A DNA stretch of 5,074 bases, from contig CADBUT010000175.1 of the NCBI GenBank assembly GCA_902797925.1, positions 1-5,074 of the forward strand, read 5' to 3'. Origin of the DNA: an uncultured Spirochaetaceae bacterium (GTDB lineage: Bacteria > Spirochaetota > Spirochaetia > Treponematales > Treponemataceae). The position numbers and the translations under genes were made by a program. Below, piece after piece: positions 1-5,074 of this stretch; the stretch's first letter is position 1; the number at the start of each line of letters is the position of its first letter. A model generated the notes under the pieces. That model ran no database searches and was not told where the DNA came from. It saw only the letters and a list, made by a program, of their open reading frames with translations.

Positions 1-136
1 AAAAATGCGGCAGCGGAAAGGAAAGCAAGCGGCGGCGAGGTGCTTGCAAGGATCGCAAGCAAATTTTCGTAGAAAATTTCCTATTACCTTGCACTGCGCC
101 GAGCTGACGCGCTTTCCTGAAAGCGGACGCATTTTT
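1..136. repeat. Nested inverted-repeat block, possible dispersed intergenic element
   Basis: No convincing gene is seen here. Bases 1-26 and 111-136 are imperfect inverted copies (20 of 26 positions match; both outer ends read AAAAATGCG inward and both inner ends read AGGAAAGC). Inside are a 7-bp stem with a 7-base loop (TGCTTGC 41-47 / GCAAGCA 55-61), an 8-bp stem with a 3-base loop (AAATTTTC 61-68 / GAAAATTT 72-79) and a 7-bp hairpin at 110-125. The arrangement resembles a small non-autonomous repeat or a structured intergenic element, but the left edge coincides with the window edge, so the true end and any target duplication cannot be seen. An upstream gene's terminator region is the simpler alternative. 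Confidence 0.4.
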
Positions 137-137
137 T
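110..137 (+). terminator. Possible terminator hairpin of a gene upstream of the window
   Basis: CGCTTTC (110-116) pairs with GAAAGCG (119-125), and six T's follow at 132-137. The T-run lies six bases beyond the stem and the central loop is only two bases (four if the last pair opens), so it is not a textbook rho-independent terminator. It could end a plus-strand transcript entering from the left, or simply be one arm of the surrounding inverted repeat. Confidence 0.25.
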
Positions 138-151
138 AAAGATTTATCTAA

Positions 152-169
152 ATGATGAAAGAACATCAT
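152..169. promoter_or_regulatory. Small dyad upstream of the flavoprotein promoter, possible operator
   Basis: ATGATG (152-157) and CATCAT (164-169) are perfect inverted copies around a 6-base spacer, ending 11 bases before the -35 hexamer. An overlapping dyad, AACAT-C-ATGTT, occupies 162-172, and the heptamer AACATCA recurs at 212-218 near the expected transcription start. Placement suits a regulator site, but sites this short arise by chance and no regulator is identified. Confidence 0.2.
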
Positions 170-180
170 GTTGTACTTTA

Positions 181-209
181 TTGATGTAATTTATTTTTCG
201 CCTTATACT
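181..209 (+). promoter_or_regulatory. Sigma-70-type promoter for the flavoprotein gene
   Basis: A -35 TTGATG (181-186, 4 of 6 to consensus) is separated by exactly 17 bases from a -10 TATACT (204-209, 5 of 6). Transcription would start near 216, giving a leader of about 27 bases. The leader carries the ribosome site GGGGGA (232-237), five bases before the ATG. This is a prediction from sequence only. Confidence 0.55.
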
Positions 210-242
210 GAAACATCAGACTGAATTCAACGGGGGAACAAA

Positions 243-1259
243 ATGACATACGCTGATGTTTTAGAGAACGCAAGAAGCTGCATGGGAAAATGGTGCAAGG
301 CATGCAGCATTTGCAACGGCAAGGCTTGCGGAAACCAGATTCCAGGTCCAGGCTCAAAAGGCACAGGCGACACCGCCCTGCGCAATTACTCAAAATGGCA
401 GGAAATCCGCGTAAACATGGATACGCTCACAGAAAACAAGCCCGCCGACACAAGCTTTGAGCTTTTCGGCAAGCAGTTCAAATATCCGTTTTTTGCCGCT
501 CCCGTTGGGGCTGTAAACACACATTACAGCGATAAATTCAATGACTTAAGCTACAACAACGTGCTCGTTTCAGCATGCGCGGCAAACGGCATTGCGGCTT
601 TTACCGGCGACGGCGTAGACCCCAAGGTTATGGAATACGCTTCTGACGCAATCAAGGCGGCCGGCGGCACAGGCATTCCGACGATAAAGCCGTGGAATCT
701 CGACATAATTTCAGCAAAAATTGATTTAGCCAAAAAATCTGGCTGCTTCGCCATGGCGATGGACGTAGACGCGGCCGGTCTGCCCTTTCTTAAGAACATG
801 ACACCACCCGCCGGCAGCAAAAGCGTAGCAGAGCTAGCCGAGATAATCAAACTTGCTGGCGTGCCTTTCATCGCAAAAGGAATTATGACCGTAAAAGGCG
901 CGCTCAAGGCAAAAGAAGCCGGTGCAAGCGCAATCGTTGTGTCTAACCACGGCGGGCGCGTGCTCGACCAGTGCGCCGCCACGGCAGAAGTGCTTGAAGA
1001 AATTGCAGACGCCGTAAAAGGCAGCATGAAAATCTTTGTAGACGGCGGCATACGCTCCGGCACAGACATTTTCAAGGCACTTGCGCTCGGTGCAGACGCG
1101 GTGCTCATATGTCGGCCATTCGTTACGGTTGTCTACGGCGGCGCAGAAGAAGGGGTAAAGCTCTACATCGAAAAGCTCGGCGCAGAACTGAAAGACACCA
1201 TGCAGATGTGCGGCGCGCACAACCTGAAAGAAATCACCAGAGACATGGTGCGGCTGTAA
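243..1259 (+). CDS. FMN-dependent alpha-hydroxy-acid dehydrogenase-like protein with cysteine-rich N-terminus
   Basis: This is a predicted cytoplasmic flavoprotein of the FMN_dh family (glycolate oxidase, L-lactate dehydrogenase/oxidase), which oxidises 2-hydroxy acids to 2-oxo acids. The TIM-barrel signatures are clear: K212 in AKGI, the SNHGGR.LD motif with catalytic-base H236 and R239, the FMN-phosphate loop DGGIRSG (268-273 region), and ALGADAV..CRPF (281-293). Its 338 residues suit a single-domain member without a haem domain. Two features are odd. Residues 13-29 hold a C-x4-C-x2-C-x2-C-x4-C cluster where the classical substrate-binding tyrosine segment should be, and the usual Q-L-Y barrel motif appears as K-P-W (149-151). 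Substrate and electron acceptor therefore cannot be assigned; a metal or Fe-S site is only an inference. The ATG start is fixed by GGGGGA five bases upstream. It appears to be a single-gene transcript. Confidence 0.88.
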   Translation: MTYADVLENARSCMGKWCKACSICNGKACGNQIPGPGSKGTGDTALRNYSKWQEIRVNMDTLTENKPADTSFELFGKQFKYPFFAAPVGAVNTHYSDKFNDLSYNNVLVSACAANGIAAFTGDGVDPKVMEYASDAIKAAGGTGIPTIKPWNLDIISAKIDLAKKSGCFAMAMDVDAAGLPFLKNMTPPAGSKSVAELAEIIKLAGVPFIAKGIMTVKGALKAKEAGASAIVVSNHGGRVLDQCAATAEVLEEIADAVKGSMKIFVDGGIRSGTDIFKALALGADAVLICRPFVTVVYGGAEEGVKLYIEKLGAELKDTMQMCGAHNLKEITRDMVRL

Positions 1260-1298
1260 AAGCGGCGTTGTTCAAGCTAAAAACATAACGAATATCAC

Positions 1299-1316
1299 AA
1301 ATAGTGTTTACAAACA
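1299..1316. repeat. Upstream near-copy of the palindrome half-site
   Basis: This 18-base stretch matches 1332-1349 at 17 of 18 positions (A at 1310 against G at 1343), with a start-to-start distance of 33 bases, about three helical turns. It contains the imperfect dyad TGTTT-AC-AAACA (1305-1316) and overlaps a second perfect dyad, AAACATGTTT (1312-1321). It covers the -35 hexamer of the ATPase gene. It is best read as a second operator for the protein that binds the downstream palindrome. Confidence 0.5.
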
Positions 1317-1335
1317 TGTTTTACTGCACTAAAAT
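1307..1335 (+). promoter_or_regulatory. Sigma-70-type promoter for the AAA ATPase gene
   Basis: TTTACA (1307-1312, 5 of 6 to TTGACA) and TAAAAT (1330-1335, 5 of 6 to TATAAT) are exactly 17 bases apart, the ideal spacing. Transcription would begin near 1342, in the middle of the 30-base palindrome, giving a leader of about 34 bases. Both hexamers lie inside the repeated dyad motif, so a bound protein would block RNA polymerase. Confidence 0.6.
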
Positions 1336-1358
1336 AGTGTTTGCAAACACTATTTTAG
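1329..1358. promoter_or_regulatory. Perfect 30-base palindrome, probable operator
   Basis: Fifteen consecutive bases pair with their inverted copies around the centre between 1343 and 1344; the core reads AGTGTTTGCAAACACT (1336-1351). It spans from the -10 hexamer to about +17 of the predicted transcript, the classic place for a repressor site. It could also form a cruciform or an RNA hairpin, or act as a weak terminator for the flavoprotein transcript ending 70 bases upstream. However, no T-tract follows the full stem: only TTTT (1353-1356) lies inside its own descending arm. Confidence 0.6.
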
Positions 1359-1375
1359 CTTAAAAGCGAGAAACC

Positions 1376-2587
1376 GTGGACAACGAAGAATATTACAACA
1401 TTCTAGACTCATCAAACAGAAAAGTACGTGAATGCCGCATCTCTACAAGCCGTTTCTTGCTGAACAAAATAGACTGGCGGGACAGGCTTATACAAATTTC
1501 CGGCTCAAGAGGCACAGGAAAGACAACGCTGTTATTGCAGCATATCAAATCAGCATTTAAAGAAAACACTGATGAAGCCCTTTATGTCTCGCTAGACAAT
1601 CTTTGGTTTGAAACACATTCTCTGACTGAGCTTGCAGATATTCATTACAAAAACGGCGGAACGCATCTTTTCATAGACGAAGTTCATTATTTGAAAAACT
1701 GGCAGCTGATAATCAAAAATCTTTATGACGATTATCCAAAACTTAACATTGTATATACTGGCTCTTCGATACTGAAAATCGATGCTGACAGCGGCGATTT
1801 ATCAAGACGGCAAGTTTCATACAGCCTTCCCGGCCTTTCGTTCAGAGAGTATCTGTGTTTTGAGAACATAGCTAACGTAAATCCGCTTGAACTAAAAGAG
1901 CTTTTGCGCAGTCACAAAGAAATAGCTGAATCAATAACAACCGGCAGAGCAATCCTTAAGCATTTTAATGAATATCTGACAGGCGGCTATTATCCGTTTT
2001 ATAAAGAAATATACACAGGTTATGAGCAGCGGCTCTCTCAAATTACGAACCAGATATTGGAAAGCGACTATCCGGCTGTCGAAAAAATCAACTACTCCAC
2101 TGTCCAAAAAATAAAGAAAATGCTTTTTATTCTTGCCCAGAGCTGTCCGCAGACGCCAAAAATGACTGAACTTTACAGGCAGCTTGAAACTGACAGAAAT
2201 CAAGGCTTGAAAATGCTTTATATTCTTGACAGGGCAAATCTGCTGAACATTTTGTCTTCTGAAAAATCAACGCTAAAGAACATGGCGCGGCCAGACAAGA
2301 TTTACTGCGACAACACGAACATAATGTTTTCATTAACGGAAAAAATAAACACCGGCACTAAACGTGAAACATTCTTCCTTAATCAGCTAAGATCTGCCGG
2401 TCATGAAGTTTTTTATCCGCCTAATGGCGACTTCATCGTTGACGGCAAATATCTGTTTGAAGTCGGCGGAAAAGATAAAACTTTCGAGCAGATTAAAGAT
2501 ATTCCAGACAGCTATCTTGCTGTTGATGATGTTGAAACAGGCAGAGGAAGCAAAATTCCGCTTTGGATGTTCGGTCTGCTTTATTGA
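1376..2587 (+). CDS. AAA ATPase with C-terminal DUF4143-type domain
   Basis: This is a 403-residue cytoplasmic P-loop ATPase of the AAA_14/DUF4143 type, a family common in bacteria and archaea with no settled role. Visible motifs are Walker A GSRGTGKT (43-50), Walker B LFIDEV (98-103), a sensor-like TGSS (128-131) and the family's RR..SYSLPGLSFREYL segment (144-160), which may carry the arginine finger. The C-terminal part has GDFIVDGK..FEVGGK (351-366), resembling a PD-(D/E)XK nuclease core but with E-x-G-G-K (E362, K366) in place of E-x-K, so activity is doubtful. The start is GTG, with AAGCGAG-like ribosome site five bases upstream. Its base composition is clearly poorer in GC than both neighbours and it lacks their G-rich ribosome site, which suggests acquisition by transfer. 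The palindromic promoter suggests tight control. Confidence 0.85.
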   Translation: MDNEEYYNILDSSNRKVRECRISTSRFLLNKIDWRDRLIQISGSRGTGKTTLLLQHIKSAFKENTDEALYVSLDNLWFETHSLTELADIHYKNGGTHLFIDEVHYLKNWQLIIKNLYDDYPKLNIVYTGSSILKIDADSGDLSRRQVSYSLPGLSFREYLCFENIANVNPLELKELLRSHKEIAESITTGRAILKHFNEYLTGGYYPFYKEIYTGYEQRLSQITNQILESDYPAVEKINYSTVQKIKKMLFILAQSCPQTPKMTELYRQLETDRNQGLKMLYILDRANLLNILSSEKSTLKNMARPDKIYCDNTNIMFSLTEKINTGTKRETFFLNQLRSAGHEVFYPPNGDFIVDGKYLFEVGGKDKTFEQIKDIPDSYLAVDDVETGRGSKIPLWMFGLLY

Positions 2588-2605
2588 AGGAAAAACTTAT
2601 AAAAA

Positions 2606-3487
2606 ATGAAAGAAACTGAAATTGTTGCCAAAGACAGCACGTATCAGAAATTTGAAGTTCTTAAGACGAACAGGAACAAGCGCTACAAATATAACGAGTT
2701 TCTGGTTGAAGGCGTGCGCAGCTTAAACGAAGCAATTGCCAACAAATGGAACATCAAGTCGTTTATCTATGCCAATGACAAGCTTTCAGACTGGGCACGC
2801 GATGTAATCGGCAGCGTAAAAACTGAAGAAAACTTTGTGCTTACGCCTGAACTGATGAAAGACTTGAGCGGCAAAGAAGACACTTCCGAACTTATGGCAA
2901 TAATCGAAATGCGCGAAGACAAGCTTGAAAGCGTGCCGCTCTCAAAAGCGCCGTTCATCGTGCTTTTTGACCGACCTTCAAACAAGGGCAATCTCGGCAC
3001 AATTATCCGCTCATGCGATTCGCTCGGCGTTGACATGCTGATAATCACCGGTCACGCGGTTGATCTTTACGACCCCGACGTGGTTGTTTCAGCTATGGGC
3101 TCGTTTTTCAACATGCCGGTAATACGCATTGAAGACAACAACGAGCTTTACTCTTTTATTGACAAGCTCCGTGCGCAATTTCCAGATTTGCTTGTGGCTG
3201 GCTCAACCGCCCACAAAGAAAAGCCTGTCTATCAAGTTGATTTTGCGCATCCGCTGGTGCTTATGCTCGGCAACGAGACGATGGGGCTTAACAAAGCATT
3301 CAAGGAATATTGCGATGTTCTCTGCACAATTCCGATGGACGAAAAATCTTATGCCACTTCATTCAATGTAGCCTGCGCCGCCTCAATCATGATGTACGAA
3401 GTAAAGCGCCAGCGGAACAGCCTTATCGCGCTTGACGAATCAGTGCATTGCAGACACCTCGGTCAAGCCGAAGAGATGACATACTGA
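2606..3487 (+). CDS. TrmH/SpoU-family RNA 2'-O-ribose methyltransferase
   Basis: This is a predicted SPOUT-fold enzyme that transfers methyl from S-adenosylmethionine to a ribose 2'-OH in tRNA or rRNA; members act as dimers with a trefoil knot. The N-terminal substrate-binding domain is recognisable from EFLVEGVRSLNEAI (31-44). The three SpoU motifs follow in order: motif 1 at 122-139 (N126, N129, R135), motif 2 LMLGNETMGLN (219-229), and motif 3 IPM (242-244) with SFNVACAASI (252-261). Target position cannot be told from sequence. The start is forced: an in-frame TAA lies at 2600-2602, so ATG 2606 is first. The only ribosome-site-like run, AAGGA (2587-2591), is an unusually long 14 bases away, at the end of the ATPase gene, which hints at translational coupling. 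About 23 residues after the usual helix end (VKRQR, 266-270) form an extra tail. Confidence 0.88.
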   Translation: MKETEIVAKDSTYQKFEVLKTNRNKRYKYNEFLVEGVRSLNEAIANKWNIKSFIYANDKLSDWARDVIGSVKTEENFVLTPELMKDLSGKEDTSELMAIIEMREDKLESVPLSKAPFIVLFDRPSNKGNLGTIIRSCDSLGVDMLIITGHAVDLYDPDVVVSAMGSFFNMPVIRIEDNNELYSFIDKLRAQFPDLLVAGSTAHKEKPVYQVDFAHPLVLMLGNETMGLNKAFKEYCDVLCTIPMDEKSYATSFNVACAASIMMYEVKRQRNSLIALDESVHCRHLGQAEEMTY

Positions 3488-3627
3488 AGCACGGTTTTTA
3501 TCTTGCCGCGCTTTGCAGAGGATCTGTGTCATTGCCGGGCGCGCCCCGGAAATTGCTAGACAAGATTGTTTCTGAAACTCCATCCGCTGCCAGGAGCTTT
3601 TCTGAAAGACGCCGCAGTTGCAATAAT
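3488..3627. other. Convergent intergenic region with GC-rich hairpin
   Basis: This gap lies between the stop of the methyltransferase (plus) and the stop of the permease (minus). CCGGG (3535-3539) pairs with CCCGG (3545-3549) around CGCGC, and the stem extends past one mismatch with ATT/AAT to about 3531-3553. No T-run follows on either strand, so it is at best a weak or factor-assisted bidirectional terminator. The dyad GTTTCTGAAAC (3568-3578) and a repeat of TTTCTGAAA at 3599-3607 are also present. No gene is supported here. Confidence 0.35.
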
Positions 3628-4347
3628 TCAGGCTTTTTTCTTGAACAGCTTTATCGTAAAAAGCAGATAAACTGCAGAAAGTGCAAACGAAACCGAAAGC
3701 GCAGCCACTGCATAAGAACCTTTGTTCAGGCAGAAATCTGTAAACCAGAAGGTCGGCAAAAATGCGGCCAGATATTTCAGATTATCTTTTATGAAAAAAG
3801 CCGCAAACGGCCCGAGAATCAAAAAACCGCTGAACTTTGAAAATGCAAGCCCTTCCACTTTGTTTGAAGCAAGCGAAACGATGAGGCAGACAAGCCAGAT
3901 GCCGGTTAGAAAGCTAAAAGCACTTCCAAGAAAAAGCTGAACAAGGCTCACTTCAGATATGTGAAAAATCAGCTCAACGATAAAGCCGTATACAGCCGCA
4001 ATTGCCGAAAGCAGCACAAGCCGAGAAAGAAGATAGCCATTCATGCCAAGCGGCGTTACGGAAAGATACTTCATAACGCCGGTGTCGCGCTCCTCAAGAA
4101 TTATCATCAAACCAGCGTAGCCGAACATTACCGGCGTTGAAAAAATTATGGTCAAATCAAAAAGCAGATAATACGGCGCAAGAAAATCGTCTTTTCCAGT
4201 ATAAGCGGCAATAAGCGCATTAAGCAGCGGTACGCCAAACTTAAACAAAAGCCCCAAAATTACAGGCAGAAGCGTCATTGCGGCAAGCATTGCGTCTTTG
4301 AAAATTTCTTTTATAAAGCAGCTGAACGAAATATAAACAGGTTTCAT
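3628..4347 (-). CDS. ABC-2 type permease, second membrane subunit of fluoroquinolone-exporter-like system
   Basis: This is an integral membrane protein of 239 residues with about six predicted helices (roughly 20-36, 60-84, 105-127, 134-159, 170-186, 211-231) and a lysine-rich C-terminal end. The ABC-2 signature LEERDTGVMKYLSVTPL (84-100) follows the second helix, as in drug, lipid or polysaccharide exporters, and the layout matches the second permease of the Rv2686c-Rv2688c-type fluoroquinolone exporter. The substrate here is unproven. The start is the ATG at 4347-4345: it overlaps the upstream stop as ATGA and has GGGGGG nine bases before it (4357-4362). A longer reading from 4422 would overlap the neighbouring gene by 79 bases and add a polar, unrelated 25-residue stretch. 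It is the last gene of a minus-strand operon. Confidence 0.82.
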   Translation of the reverse strand: MKPVYISFSCFIKEIFKDAMLAAMTLLPVILGLLFKFGVPLLNALIAAYTGKDDFLAPYYLLFDLTIIFSTPVMFGYAGLMIILEERDTGVMKYLSVTPLGMNGYLLSRLVLLSAIAAVYGFIVELIFHISEVSLVQLFLGSAFSFLTGIWLVCLIVSLASNKVEGLAFSKFSGFLILGPFAAFFIKDNLKYLAAFLPTFWFTDFCLNKGSYAVAALSVSFALSAVYLLFTIKLFKKKA

Positions 4348-5036
4348 AAGCTTCCGCCCCCCATTTCCATGAACATCTTGTTTACGGCTTTTTTTGTTGC
4401 CGCAAAAGCAATTACAGCCCAAGCTAAAAGGCTTAGCACCGAAAGCAGAAATTGCGCTGTGCCAAGCTCACGGAACAAAAGGCTCATCGAGGCAACACCC
4501 GGATGCATCAGCCAGAGCGGCGAGCTTAATTTGCCGAACGCGGCCAAAAAGCCGGGCGCGCTTACAAAAATCTCAACCGGCAGAGAAAAAATGATGAACT
4601 GGTTCAAGCTGCGCGTCTTAGAAGCAACAAAAAGTCCGCCCATCGAAAAAATCAGAGAACCGCCCGCAATGCCGATGATTCCGGCTAAGTTCAAGTTTCT
4701 TCCGCTGCCAAAAGCAATTATCAAGCCGACCGCAACGCCTGCAACCAGAAAGGCGGCGGCTTTTGAAGCAACGTATTCGCTCACCGTAACAGGCGAAACC
4801 GCAAGCGAGCAGTTTACGCGCTGGCTCTTTTCAAGCAGAACGACCGCACCCATAAAGAAAAGCCCCATCGCAGCCGGATCAGAAAAAACTAGGAGCTTCA
4901 TCACAAAAGTTCCGGCTTCGCCCGGAATGTAGTGGAGCATTACAAGATAGACCACAATAAAAACAGCATATACCAGAAAAAGTCCGTACCGCGCAAGAAA
5001 GAACAAATCTCCCTTTATAAGCTTGAGCAACCTCAA
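4344..5036 (-). CDS. ABC-2 type permease, first membrane subunit of fluoroquinolone-exporter-like system
   Basis: This is a 230-residue membrane protein with about six helices (roughly 17-36, 53-68, 93-110, 118-137, 146-167, 194-213). The segment FSDPAAMGLFFMGAVVLLEK (51-70), followed by SQR, is the recognisable part and corresponds to the first permease of fluoroquinolone-export ABC systems. It should pair with the permease encoded just downstream and with the ATPase encoded just upstream to export a small molecule; the actual substrate is unknown. The start is a TTG codon (5036-5034) overlapping the ATPase stop as TTGA. A strong AGGGGG (5042-5047) sits five bases before it, and no ATG lies nearby. 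The stop overlaps the next start as ATGA. These 4-base overlaps imply translational coupling and near-equal subunit production. Confidence 0.82.
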   Translation of the reverse strand: MRLLKLIKGDLFFLARYGLFLVYAVFIVVYLVMLHYIPGEAGTFVMKLLVFSDPAAMGLFFMGAVVLLEKSQRVNCSLAVSPVTVSEYVASKAAAFLVAGVAVGLIIAFGSGRNLNLAGIIGIAGGSLIFSMGGLFVASKTRSLNQFIIFSLPVEIFVSAPGFLAAFGKLSSPLWLMHPGVASMSLLFRELGTAQFLLSVLSLLAWAVIAFAATKKAVNKMFMEMGGGSL

Positions 5037-5074
5037 TTCAGCCCCCTTCCCGTCACTTCCATGAAAATGTCGCC
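5033..5074 (-). CDS. ABC transporter ATP-binding protein, C-terminal end only
   Basis: On the minus strand the window edge opens directly into a reading frame encoding GDIFMEVTGRGLN followed by TGA (5035-5033). The I/L-F-x-E-V-T-G-R ending is typical of the last helix of ABC ATPase subunits that partner ABC-2 permeases. Walker and signature motifs lie beyond the window. Position and the 4-base TTGA overlap with the first permease make it the energising subunit of the same exporter. The operon's promoter is also outside the window. Confidence 0.7.
   Translation of the reverse strand, partial: GDIFMEVTGRGLN

Noticed and set aside
178..393. Minus-strand cysteine-rich open frame of 71 codons
   Set aside because: Its end falls in the flavoprotein promoter and its cysteines are a by-product of the opposite strand's sequence; no upstream ribosome site argument could be made.
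551..1108. Minus-strand open frame of 185 codons antisense to the flavoprotein
   Set aside because: Alanine/serine-rich shadow of a strongly conserved FMN_dh gene; no own motif.
1299..1358. Palindrome pair as the start of a CRISPR array
   Set aside because: Only two imperfect copies, with no spacers of regular length and no cas gene.
1257..1368. Direct repeat TAAAAGCG at 1257-1264 and 1361-1368 as a possible target duplication around the palindrome region
   Set aside because: Only eight A-rich bases, one copy overlapping the flavoprotein stop, and the interval contains no mobile-element ends.
3448..3840. Plus-strand open frame of 130 codons over the convergent gap and permease
   Set aside because: Basic, low-complexity translation with no recognisable domain; mostly antisense to the permease and overlapping the end of the methyltransferase.
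4348..4422. N-terminal extension of the second permease giving 264 residues
   Set aside because: It overlaps the first permease by 79 bases, reads polar and cysteine-rich with no membrane character, and the ATG at 4347 has both an ATGA junction and a good ribosome site.
4369..4932. Plus-strand open frame of 187 codons antisense to the first permease
   Set aside because: No domain and typical of the shadow frame opposite a hydrophobic membrane protein.

Overview
The window looks like ordinary chromosomal DNA from an anaerobic bacterium, most like a host-associated Treponema-type spirochaete. That is an impression from gene content, G-rich ribosome binding sites and base composition; there is no rRNA or marker gene to prove it, and an anaerobic Firmicute is the main alternative. 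Most genes have mid-range GC (hand-counted 60-base lines gave about 50-62%). The ATPase gene in the middle is clearly poorer (28-43%).

Layout: bases 1-136 are a non-coding block of nested inverted repeats whose two ends are imperfect inverted copies of each other. A good promoter near 181-209 then drives a 338-codon FMN-dependent alpha-hydroxy-acid dehydrogenase-like flavoprotein (243-1259). It has an unusual five-cysteine N-terminus and has apparently lost the usual active-site tyrosines. Next, a 116-base gap holds a strong promoter (1307-1335) overlapped by two copies of a dyad motif, one of them a perfect 30-base palindrome. This precedes a 403-codon AAA/DUF4143-type ATPase (1376-2587). 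After 18 bases comes a TrmH/SpoU-family RNA ribose methyltransferase (2606-3487), probably read from the same transcript.

On the minus strand, converging on the methyltransferase, is the end of an ABC exporter operon of the fluoroquinolone-exporter type: the last 13 codons of an ATPase subunit (5033-5074), then two six-helix permeases (4344-5036 and 3628-4347). The genes are joined by 4-base TTGA and ATGA stop/start overlaps, so the three subunits are probably translationally coupled and form one complex. The 140-base convergent gap holds a GC-rich hairpin but no clear terminator.

No CRISPR array, tRNA, rRNA, transposase or defence system can be supported. The most interesting items are the promoter-embedded palindrome pair before the AT-rich ATPase, the cysteine-cluster flavoprotein, and the inverted-repeat block at the left end.
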